64,000 nucleotides of DNA from the NCBI GenBank assembly GCA_965232265.1, contig CBDDPH010000002.1, positions 2,480,001-2,544,000 on the forward strand. The letters run 5' to 3'. Source of the DNA: VXRD01 sp965232265. Lineage in GTDB: Bacteria > Latescibacterota > UBA2968. The number at the start of each line of letters is the position of its first letter. Position 1 is the stretch's first letter. Both the position numbers and the translations under genes were made by a program. The notes under the pieces are model-generated. The model saw only the letters and a program-made list of their open reading frames with translations. It ran no database searches and was not told where the DNA came from. Below, piece after piece: positions 7,504 through 15,340 of this stretch.

Positions 7504-8091
7504 TTGACACCATCAGACGCGATTTTGATGCAGCGAATTGTGGCGCGGGATCAAGAGGCTTTCGCGATTCTGTTTGCGCGCTATCAGGCACAGGTGACTG
7601 AGAATTTGCGTTGGGTGACGCGCGATCCGGTCGCCGCAGATGATTTGACACAGGAGGTTTTTCTCAGGGTTTGGAATCGGGCCGATCAATGGTCGGGGCA
7701 AGGGTCTTTTCGGGGGTGGCTGTTTCGGATTGCGAGAAATTTGTCGCTGAATCAGATGCGAAGCCAAAGTCGCCGCCGCGAACAGCCCTTGGAAATGCCT
7801 TCGCTTTACGATGAGGAGGATGAAGAACAACCCGTTCCGGGGTGGATGATAGATCGGGCTGCGCTGGGGCCCGATGTGCAGTTGGAACGCGCTGAACAAC
7901 GGCGCGTTTTGCAGGCGTTGATCGATGCGTTGCCAGAGGAAAAGCGCGAGATATTTCAGATGGTGTACGAAGACGAGGTGACGCTTCGAGAAGTTGCCAA
8001 ACGGCTGGCGATTCCAGAGGGGACCGTGAAATCGCGGCTGTTCCACACGCGCAAGCAACTCGCAGAGGCATGGGGAAGGATGTACAAATAA
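7504..8091 (+). CDS. ECF-like sigma-70 family factor, likely partner of the single-chain RNA polymerase
   Basis: A 195-residue sigma factor with regions 2 and 4 only. Region 2 spans about residues 15-90 with DDLTQEVFLRVW (core-binding helix 2.2) and FRGWLFRIARNL; an acidic linker (LYDEEDEEQP) follows; region 4 spans 132-190 with a helix-turn-helix VTLREVAKRLAIPEGTVKSRL. Start is TTG at 7504, seven bases after AGGAGG. The next gene, a fused RNA polymerase, begins 17 bases after the stop in the same unit. No anti-sigma gene is adjacent, which is unusual for ECF factors. It could still act on the host's normal polymerase. Confidence 0.9.
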   Translation: MTPSDAILMQRIVARDQEAFAILFARYQAQVTENLRWVTRDPVAADDLTQEVFLRVWNRADQWSGQGSFRGWLFRIARNLSLNQMRSQSRRREQPLEMPSLYDEEDEEQPVPGWMIDRAALGPDVQLERAEQRRVLQALIDALPEEKREIFQMVYEDEVTLREVAKRLAIPEGTVKSRLFHTRKQLAEAWGRMYK

Positions 8092-8108
8092 CAGAGAGGA
8101 GAAATTTG

Positions 8109-11100
8109 ATGAGTCTTACAGTGAAGGCGCCGTGGCATAAAATTTCGTGGGATGCGTTTGTGCAAAAGGGGTTGCCCGAATTGTTGGCGGATCGGGTGTC
8201 GCTGGCGGGGTATCGGGCGGCGTCGGTGGATGAATACACCTGTGAATTGCATCTCGCGATTCAGGGGGGGCAAGAGGTTGTGTACAAAAATATCCCGCAG
8301 CCCGATGACTGGGGTCGGTTTAAGGTGGATGGCTTTTTTCGAACGGTGGTTCCCGCGCCGACGGATGTGGATTTGGCGCGTGCTGAGATTCGGTGTGTGG
8401 GGGAGCAATTGCGCGATTATATTGCCGAGCGGTTGGAAAATATGCCAGAGATGCTGGGAAATGCCGTTGAAACATGGTTGCCGTTGGGGGATTGGATTCA
8501 CGCATTTTTTACGAAGGAACCCACATCACAGTATTTGCAGGCGACCAATTTGCAGGATATGTACGTTCATTTGCGGCGGGTGACGTTGATCCCAATTATT
8601 GGTGAGGCTGATGAGGGGATCGAGAATTGCTATCATCCGTCGCACGATGGGCGCGTGTGTCCTTATTGCACGCCCGAGGGACCGAATCTCGCGCGGATTT
8701 TAGAGGTGGCTCAGGGGGCGACGATTCGCGATGGCAAGCTGGTGATTGAAGACGATGCCCCTGAAAAGCGGCTGGGCATAGGCGCTTCGGTGGTTCCGTT
8801 TTTGGAACACAATGATACCAATCGCGTTTTGATGGGCGTGAATATGATGCGGCAGTGGATTGGTGCGCCGAGTCCCGATATGCAGCGCGATGAACAAGGC
8901 GCGTGGCATGCGTATCACGCGCAATATGACGGCAATGTGGAGATGGGTTTGAAACCCGTTTTGGAATCGGAACCCGCGCTGGTGCAAACGGGGTGTGAAC
9001 CGAGCGATCCACATTTTTGGACGGCGTACAATTTGCTGACCGCGTTTATGGCGTGGAATGGAGATGCACACGAAGATGCGGTTGTGATCAGCGAATCGGC
9101 TGCGAACCGGATGATGTTGCCCAATCGCGTTGCGCCGGGCGATAAACTGAGCAATCGACACGGTTTTAAGGGGTGTGTATCGCGGATTGTACGGGATGAG
9201 GAGATGCCGAGGTTGTCGGATGGCACGCCTGTGGAGCTTATTGTGAGTGTGTGTGGTTTGCCGTCGCGATTGAATATTGGACAGGTGCGCGAGGCTGTGG
9301 TCGGGCGGATTGCAAAGGCCGAGGGAGAGCCGATTATTGTGCCTGCGCTCAATGCGCCAAAAGATGATGAGATACGCGCCCGCTTGAAAGGTTTAGGGCT
9401 GGCGGAAGATGGCATGGAGACGCTGACGGTGAATGGGGAGACGCTGCCGCGTCGTACCACAGTGGGGTGGGTGTATTGGGGGCGCACGGTGCATATTGCC
9501 GCGGATAAAATTCAGGCTGGTGTGAAGCCGGATCGACAAAGTGGTGAAGCGAGCCAAACCGCCGCGGATCTTCGCCAAACCGTTCCCGGAAGTGTAAAAT
9601 TAGATCAGCGAAGCCAGGGGGTGGGTGAGACAGAGTTTTTGGCGTTGCGAGAGGCGGGGGCTTTTGGGGTGATTGGCGATTTGTTCAATACGTGCGCGGT
9701 GGATCGAGATGATGCCGATACGCTATCTGACCGCGTCGTTGCAGGACCCGTTACTCTTAATGCGCCGTCCCCTCAGTTTGACGCGCTCATTGGGCATTTG
9801 TCAAAAGGCGGGGTGGCTGTTGAACTGGATGAGGGCGCCGCCGCGTTTTCGTTGAAGCGCGAGGGAGATATCGCGCTTGCGCGTCCGATTCCGCATCCGT
9901 GGCTGCCGGGGCAGTCGTTGACCCATGTGAGCGGAGAAGATGTGCCCCGCGCATTGCGAGAGGCCAATGACCGCTTGGCGGAGATGATTGCCAATGGCGC
10001 GCCAGATGTGCTGGTGGATCGCGCGGTTGAAACGCTGTCTGAGCGGGTTCGCGCATTTTGTGCGTTGCAGCGTTTGCAATTTCAGGCGCGCGCGTTGTTC
10101 AGCGGGCGTTCGGTGGCTGTGCCTGCACCTGAATTGCGATACGATCAGGTCGGTGTGCCGGAAGAGATGGCGTGGACATTGTTTGGGCCGTTTGCCGCGC
10201 GAGCAGTGGGGGCTGAAGAAGTGGATAGGCGGTCGGACAAAGCGGAGGAGGCGTTGGATGCAGCGATGGCCGAGTTGTGGACGGTTGTGTTTCGCGGGCC
10301 AGCGGTTTCGCCAACGGTTTTTGTGGCGTGTCGTCCGGTGCGCGTGGCGGGCGATGCGGTGCGCGTGAGTGTGGGGATTTGCAAGATGATGAATATGGAT
10401 TTTGATGGCGATCAGGTGGCGATTTTTGTGCCGGTGACGGAAGAAGGCCAGCGGTCGGCTGAAGAGCATCTGTCGGCGGTGGCACACCTGACTCGGGATC
10501 CGGGGCTGATTGCACGCGAGAAGGTACACCCGATGCACGATGCGCTGTTTGGCCTGGCGCATATCAGTATGACGGATGAGGGGTGGCAAGAGATTGCGGA
10601 GATTGTCGGCGATGAGGTTGCGCGCAAGGGGTTGTTTGTCGATAAGCATCAGGTGATGGACTGGATGGCGAATGCAATGGCGCGCGATGGCGCGAAGGCG
10701 GCATTGGATCTGTCAGCGCGATTGTGGGATAAGGGGTTTGAGGCCGCGCATAAGACAGGGGCTTCGATGAGTGCGTTTATCGGTTCGCGGCTCGATTGGC
10801 CCGATCCGCCAGAGGGCGATGATCCGGATGTCTGGCGCGATTATCCCGATGAGGTGTCGGCTGTGTTGGCGCGATTTGGCGGATATGACGACGATGATCT
10901 CGGGGTTCCCGCGCTTCTGGTGGCGTGCGGTGCGCGTGCCAACTGGCAGCAGGTTAGGCTTTATGTGGCGCCCCAGGGCGTGACGCGGAACGCGCAGGGT
11001 GGGTTTACGCCCCTGAAGCGCGGTTTTAGGGAGGGGCTGACGCCAGAGGAGCTTTTTGCGCGGGCGATTGGTGCGCGCTGGGGTTTGGCCAATGCGCTGG

Positions 11101-11288
11101 CGGAGATGATGGCGATTCAGAGCGATCTGGAAACGCAGAGTGCGCCCGGTGGGTATGGCGTTTTGGCGCGGGCGCGCAGGTCGGAGACGCCGGGCGTGGT
11201 ATTTGCCCGCGCAGCGCAAAAGGGCGAGCGCGATCCGTTGACGGATGAGTACAGTCGGTTATTTGTAGGGTTACCGGTTGAAGTGTGA
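8109..11288 (+). CDS. Single-chain miniature DNA-dependent RNA polymerase: RpoB-like and RpoC-like cores fused
   Basis: A 1059-residue chain. RpoB-like part: fork/Rif region FFTKEPTSQYLQATNLQDMY; HPSHDGRVCPYCTPEGPN (from 176); GASVVPFLEHNDTNRVLMG (from 225); AFMAWNGDAHEDAVVISES (about 313-330); GDKLSNRHGFKG (344-355), keeping both active-site lysines (346, 354) at E. coli K1065/K1073 spacing; LPSRLNIGQV (about 384); and the RpoB C-terminal block GETEFLALREAGAF (near 506). RpoC-like part: clamp helices (about 611-650, NDRLAEM..APDVLVDRA); LFSGRSVAVP (from 663); catalytic NMDFDGDQVAIF with Asp764, 766 and 768; LGF-type DKGFEAAHKTGASM; CGARANWQQVR; bridge helix GFREGLTPEELFARAIGAR (from 972). 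Absent: RpoB N-terminal lobes, RpoC zinc ribbon, jaw and trigger loop. ATG 8109 has GAGAGGAG seven bases upstream. It follows a sigma gene. Much smaller than natural rpoB-rpoC fusions of Helicobacter. Confidence 0.93.
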   Translation: MSLTVKAPWHKISWDAFVQKGLPELLADRVSLAGYRAASVDEYTCELHLAIQGGQEVVYKNIPQPDDWGRFKVDGFFRTVVPAPTDVDLARAEIRCVGEQLRDYIAERLENMPEMLGNAVETWLPLGDWIHAFFTKEPTSQYLQATNLQDMYVHLRRVTLIPIIGEADEGIENCYHPSHDGRVCPYCTPEGPNLARILEVAQGATIRDGKLVIEDDAPEKRLGIGASVVPFLEHNDTNRVLMGVNMMRQWIGAPSPDMQRDEQGAWHAYHAQYDGNVEMGLKPVLESEPALVQTGCEPSDPHFWTAYNLLTAFMAWNGDAHEDAVVISESAANRMMLPNRVAPGDKLSNRHGFKGCVSRIVRDEEMPRLSDGTPVELIVSVCGLPSRLNIGQVREAVVGRIAKAEGEPIIVPALNAPKDDEIRARLKGLGLAEDGMETLTVNGETLPRRTTVGWVYWGRTVHIAADKIQAGVKPDRQSGEASQTAADLRQTVPGSVKLDQRSQGVGETEFLALREAGAFGVIGDLFNTCAVDRDDADTLSDRVVAGPVTLNAPSPQFDALIGHLSKGGVAVELDEGAAAFSLKREGDIALARPIPHPWLPGQSLTHVSGEDVPRALREANDRLAEMIANGAPDVLVDRAVETLSERVRAFCALQRLQFQARALFSGRSVAVPAPELRYDQVGVPEEMAWTLFGPFAARAVGAEEVDRRSDKAEEALDAAMAELWTVVFRGPAVSPTVFVACRPVRVAGDAVRVSVGICKMMNMDFDGDQVAIFVPVTEEGQRSAEEHLSAVAHLTRDPGLIAREKVHPMHDALFGLAHISMTDEGWQEIAEIVGDEVARKGLFVDKHQVMDWMANAMARDGAKAALDLSARLWDKGFEAAHKTGASMSAFIGSRLDWPDPPEGDDPDVWRDYPDEVSAVLARFGGYDDDDLGVPALLVACGARANWQQVRLYVAPQGVTRNAQGGFTPLKRGFREGLTPEELFARAIGARWGLANALAEMMAIQSDLETQSAPGGYGVLARARRSETPGVVFARAAQKGERDPLTDEYSRLFVGLPVEV

Positions 11289-11374
11289 AGGTAGAAGTGT
11301 GAAGGTGAAGAAGCATCCGCCCTGGGGAGGTATTGGGTGGACTTCTCACTTCTCACTTTTCACTTTTTACTTCT

Positions 11375-11413
11375 TAAGAGCGGTGGGTTTTTGCAACCTG
11401 CCGCTCTTTTTTT
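11375..11413 (+). terminator. Terminator after the single-chain RNA polymerase gene
   Basis: TTAAGAGCGG pairs with CCGCTCTT across a loop that itself partly pairs (TGGG/CCTG), followed by a T7 run. With the hairpin at 7299 it makes the sigma/polymerase pair a self-contained unit. Confidence 0.85.
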
Positions 11414-11435
11414 GTTTAAAAAATGAGATTTTTGC

Positions 11436-11482
11436 TTGACTTCTCCTAATTGATTCGTCATATTACTAAAAAATTAGTAATA
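11436..11482 (+). promoter_or_regulatory. Promoter with palindromic BlaI-type operator
   Basis: TTGACT at 11436-11441 and a weak -10 CATATT at 11459-11464, spacer 17. A perfect palindrome TATTACTAA-AAAA-TTAGTAATA covers 11461-11482 and overlaps the -10. It lies 17 bases before the repressor ATG, so it is the likely site of autorepression. Confidence 0.75.
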
Positions 11483-11498
11483 CTTCAAGGAGGAGGTT

Positions 11499-11885
11499 AT
11501 GGCTGCGAAAAAACGACTGGCTGAGGCCGAGTGGGAGGTGATGGATGGCATCTGGCATCTCGACCGTCAGGTCACGGTGCGCGATGTAGTCGATTACCTG
11601 TATCCCAATGGCGAGAAGGCCTATACGACGGTGCAGACGATTATGAATATTCTGTTTGAGAAGGGCGTGCTCAATCGGCAGAAGATCGGTCCGGTGAATG
11701 TGTACACGCCGACCCTGTCGCGAGAAGATGCGGCGCAGGTCGAGACGCGCACACTGGTATCGCGTATGTTTGAGGGATCTTTTGGGGCACTGGCGACCTA
11801 TCTCGTGGATTCGGGTGAGCTTTCGCGGAGGGAACTGGATGAGTTGCGTGCGCTGATTGAGGCGAGAGAGAAAGGAGGCGCGTAA
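11499..11885 (+). CDS. BlaI/MecI/CopY-family winged-helix repressor
   Basis: A 128-residue regulator with the family signature: LAEAEWEVMDGIW at the N-terminus, the recognition-helix region YTTVQTIMNILFEKGVL (about 46-63) and a C-terminal dimerisation region rich in leucine and charged residues. In BlaI/MecI systems the repressor is cut or released when the partner M56 protease senses a signal. GGAGGAGG precedes the ATG. The next gene, an M56 peptidase, overlaps the stop by one base (TAATG), so the two are translationally coupled. The palindrome just upstream is its probable binding site. Confidence 0.93.
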   Translation: MAAKKRLAEAEWEVMDGIWHLDRQVTVRDVVDYLYPNGEKAYTTVQTIMNILFEKGVLNRQKIGPVNVYTPTLSREDAAQVETRTLVSRMFEGSFGALATYLVDSGELSRRELDELRALIEAREKGGA

Positions 11886-13909
11886 TGGATGCGTTGATCT
11901 ATTTGGCCGAGGCGTGGTGGCCGCTTTATGCTGTGCATTTTGTCGAAGTGTCGCTGTTTATTTTTCTGGTTTGGGCGGTGGATCGCTGCATGACGCTGGA
12001 TACGCGGTTGCGGTATGTCCTGTATTTGTTGGCATTGGCGAAGGTGTTTGTGCCGCCTTTTTACGCCATTCCGCTACCAGAGTTTTTGACAGTATCCGAC
12101 GATGTCCCGATTGGACCGGTTTATGCCGGTGTGGTTTCTGAGGTTGGGGTTGTTGCACCTGTGCAAGTCGCACCGCTTCCGCTGGCGTTCTATCTGTTTT
12201 GTCTGTGGGGTGTTTCGGTTGTGGTATGGGCGGGTGTGACGTTGTGGAAGAATGCGGTGTTTCACCGCGCGCTCAGTTTGGCAGTGCCGGTTGATCTAGC
12301 GAGGGAGATGGGATCACTGAACGAGGCGCAGGATATAAAGATTTATGCCAAAGCCAGTCTGCGTTCTCCGCTTTTGGTCGGTATCGTAAAACCGAGATTG
12401 TATTTGCCAGCGCATTGGTCGTCCTGGTCGCCCGAGGAGTTGCGCGGCGTTGTTGCACACGAGTTGGCGCATCGGGATAATCGCGATATCTGGGTGCTGA
12501 TTTTCCAGGCGATTGCAATGGCACTGTTTTGCATAAATCCGCTGGTCTGGCTGCTGAACCGAAGGTTGACATTTTTGCGCGAGTTGCGCTGTGACGAGGC
12601 AGTGTTGCGCGAGACGAATCTGACGCCTGCTGAATACGGGCGGCTGTTGTTCGGTTTTGTCGATAGACGTCCTGCTCTAAGTGCGCTGTATTTCAACGAG
12701 CGAGGAACTGCGCTCAAGAAACGCCTGGAGTATGTGCTTAATTTCAAGGAGGACAGTGTGAAACGGTGCAGATGGCAGTTGGCAATTCCCATTCTCATCG
12801 GTCTGGCGATTGTGCCTTTTTCAATTCGAGAGGCATATACGCATGATGAAGGCGGTCTTGAGGTTATAGAATTGGTTGAGGATGAGAAAAAGCCCGAACC
12901 CCGGCCAAGGCAACAGAGTACATTGCCTGCATCTGGCGATGCTGACAGTAATGAGGTTAAGATTTTCGAATATAAAGAGGTCGAAGTAAAGCCTCATCCC
13001 TTAGATCTTACTACACCTGTATATCCCGAAAAGGCGCGGAAAGAGAGGATAGAAGGCAAAGTTGCTTTGAAGTTCCTGGTTAATGTGGATGGCTCGGTAA
13101 GTGATGTGAGTGTTTTGGAAGGACCAGAGATATTTCATCAAGCGGCGATAGACGCGCTATCTCAGTCTCAGTTCAAGCCCGCGGCGCACAATGGCAAAGC
13201 TGTGCCTGTGTGGGTGGTTATGCCGATTGAGTTTTCATCAGGTTCCACGGACACGGATCTTCAACTCACGTCGCCTGTGCCAATAGATGCTGAAGGTAAT
13301 GAGGTTGACATCCCCGATTTTTTCGAGGTCGAAGCTACGCCCGAACTTCTGCAATCTGTTAAATCTGTGTCGCCACCAAGAGTTACTGTACATTTGCAGT
13401 TCAGGGTCTATGAGGATGGCTCGGTGGGCGATATGAAGGTTTTGAAAGGTCCGGAGGAATTTCATCAGGCGGCGATAGACGCGATCTTGCAATATCGATT
13501 TAAGCCAGGTACACTCAACGGCAAAGTTGTGCCCGTGCGAATGACGCAGTGGGTTATATTTCGCTTGCCAAAGGAACAGAGTACGCCGCCTGCATCTGTT
13601 GATGCTGACAGCAGTAAGGTTCTCGAATTTTATATGGTTGAAGTAAAGCCCAAGGTCCTGCATTCTGTTAAGCCTGTGCATCCCGAGGAAGCACTCAGAG
13701 ATAGTTTGGAAGGCAAAGTGTTTTTGAAGTTTATGGTCAATGTGGATGGTTCGGTAAGCGATGTGCGCGTCCTGAGAGGGCCAGAGGCGTTTCATCAAGC
13801 GGCGATAGATGGGATATTGCAATTTCGGTTCAAGCCTGCCGAACACAATGGCAAACCCGTAGCTGTATGGATGACTCAGCCGGTCTCATTTCGATTGCCA
13901 AAGGAATAG
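11885..13909 (+). CDS. BlaR1-like M56 membrane metallopeptidase with three TonB C-terminal domains
   Basis: A 674-residue protein. The N-terminal part has several membrane helices and the zinc site HELAH (192-196) in VVAHELAHRDNRD, followed by LRCDEAVL, as in BlaR1/MecR1. After a helix near residue 300 (LAIPILIGLAIVPFSI), the periplasmic part carries three homologous TonB_C domains at about 375-450, 488-563 and 588-674, each with DGSV-D--VL-GPE-FHQAAID and F(K)P----NGK-V. BlaR1 proteins normally carry a penicillin-binding sensor here. The TonB domains may sense or couple to outer-membrane receptors; the ligand is unknown. Confidence 0.88.
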   Translation: MDALIYLAEAWWPLYAVHFVEVSLFIFLVWAVDRCMTLDTRLRYVLYLLALAKVFVPPFYAIPLPEFLTVSDDVPIGPVYAGVVSEVGVVAPVQVAPLPLAFYLFCLWGVSVVVWAGVTLWKNAVFHRALSLAVPVDLAREMGSLNEAQDIKIYAKASLRSPLLVGIVKPRLYLPAHWSSWSPEELRGVVAHELAHRDNRDIWVLIFQAIAMALFCINPLVWLLNRRLTFLRELRCDEAVLRETNLTPAEYGRLLFGFVDRRPALSALYFNERGTALKKRLEYVLNFKEDSVKRCRWQLAIPILIGLAIVPFSIREAYTHDEGGLEVIELVEDEKKPEPRPRQQSTLPASGDADSNEVKIFEYKEVEVKPHPLDLTTPVYPEKARKERIEGKVALKFLVNVDGSVSDVSVLEGPEIFHQAAIDALSQSQFKPAAHNGKAVPVWVVMPIEFSSGSTDTDLQLTSPVPIDAEGNEVDIPDFFEVEATPELLQSVKSVSPPRVTVHLQFRVYEDGSVGDMKVLKGPEEFHQAAIDAILQYRFKPGTLNGKVVPVRMTQWVIFRLPKEQSTPPASVDADSSKVLEFYMVEVKPKVLHSVKPVHPEEALRDSLEGKVFLKFMVNVDGSVSDVRVLRGPEAFHQAAIDGILQFRFKPAEHNGKPVAVWMTQPVSFRLPKE

Positions 13910-13950
13910 ATTGCTCTGTTGTTGAAGTAGGGTGTCGAAATAGCTAAAAA

Positions 13951-13983
13951 AATGCCCCCCGGAATGCGTATTTCGGGGGGGCA
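13951..13983 (-). terminator. GC-rich hairpin, terminator on the minus strand
   Basis: TGCCCCCCGGAA pairs with TTTCGGGGGGGCA. An A7 run lies on its left side, so the T-run exists only for leftward transcription. It may nonetheless end the M56 gene transcript 40 bases after its stop. Confidence 0.6.
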
Positions 13984-14071
13984 ATGTGGGACAGTCGCCA
14001 AGTTTATTTTTGGATAGGCAGTCAACCGTGGGGCTTAAATTGAGTAGGGATAACGGATGATAAAGGGTAAT

Positions 14072-15307
14072 ATGTACGTTTGGTTGATTTTTGCACTTAT
14101 GTTGAGCGGTTGCTCTCGGGGTATTGACGAGTACGTGCGTCAGTCGCGCCATGTGGATGTCGATGTGCGGGTATATGGGGTTGAAAAGTTGGGAGAAAGT
14201 GGTCAGTTGGATGCTGTGCCGCATTTGATTCGGGCGTTGGGAGATGAAAAAGCGCGGGTGCGGTTGGCTGCGATTGATGCACTGGGTACGCTGAAAGATA
14301 GGCGGGCGACTGAGGTGCTTATTCCTTTTTTGTAGGACAAGCGGGCTGTTCTGGCATTGGCGGCAATAGATGCGCTGGGCGAGATCGGGGATTCGACTGC
14401 GGTAGATCCATTGGTCGCTGTTGTGCAAGAGGAGGTGCCTGTATTGCGATTGGCGGCGATAGATGCATTGGGTGAGATTGGGGATTCGACTGCGGTGGAT
14501 ATTCTATGTTCGCAAATGCAAGGTAAAACGACCCAGGTGCGATGGGTTTCAGCAGTGGCTTTGGGGCGCATTGGATCGCCTCGGGCGGTTGGCCCTCTGG
14601 CAAATTTGTTGGGCGATGAGGAGATGCGGCAGACGGTTCTGTTTGCTCTGGCGCAGCTTGATAAAAATTGGCGTGCGCGGCCAGAGGTCGAGATGGCTGT
14701 GGAGAGATTTCGACGCGATTTGATGCAAAATGATGTACTGGGCGATAAACAGGCAATTGTTCGGGTCCGTGCATTGGAGGGTCTCAACGCGGTTGTTCCC
14801 GACTGGCGAGAGAAAGATTGGGCAGAAGAGTTGGTGGTGCATTGGGGCCGCTGGGTGACAGCGGGCAATGACGATGAGCGAAAGGTCGCGGCGCGTTTTT
14901 TGGGCGATTTGAAAGATCAGCGAGCAGTGCAGGCATTACTTATCGCAACAGAAGATCGAGATCGCAATGTGCGTCGGCAGGCCATTCAGTCGCTGGGCAA
15001 AATGAGAGATTTGCGTGCGGCAGGTGTGTTGAGGCACGCACTTGTGGGAGAAGACAGGTATGTTCGCGCTCTGCGAGAACGCGAACTGGATGTTATTGCA
15101 GCGGCGCATCCATTTTTTATTCGCGAGTATTCCGCATTTGCAACTTCCGCTCTTGTTCAGGCTCTGGAGCACGAAGGGGATGAGCGCATGGCCAGCGCAA
15201 TGCTCGCGTCTGGCAATCCCAAACTCGCCAAAGCCGCTCGGCATTGGGCTTATACTCGGGGTATGGCTCTGGTGTCTCCGCCCAGGCGTTTGGATGATGA
15301 TGGTTGA
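14072..15307 (+). pseudogene. HEAT-repeat lipoprotein gene interrupted by an in-frame TAG stop
   Basis: From ATG 14072 (AAAGGG just upstream; ATG 14057 also possible) the product starts with a lipoprotein signal peptide ending in lipobox LSGC. HEAT/PBS-lyase-like repeats follow (LIRALGDEKARVRLAAIDAL, AVLALAAIDALGEIGDSTA and more), each about 31 residues. The frame is stopped by a single TAG at 14333-14335 in the middle of a repeat, then continues without shift to 15307 with repeats in register. Without the stop the protein would be about 411 residues. Either a recent nonsense mutation, a sequencing error, or read-through. The downstream part has ATG 14357 but no good ribosome site. Confidence 0.8.
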
Positions 15308-15340
15308 GACGCTTGCTGTTTGCCTCCTGACAGGTCCTGT

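Noticed and set aside
9801..10649. 282-codon minus-strand frame antisense to the mini-polymerase
   Set aside because: It is rich in His, Arg, Pro and has no motif; long antisense frames are expected opposite GC-biased coding sequence.
8109..11288. Ordinary rpoB-rpoC fusion or an assembly artefact
   Set aside because: Natural fusions keep the full size of about 2,700-2,900 residues. This chain has its own ribosome site, continuous motifs of both halves with intact catalytic residues and no repeated or chimeric junction.
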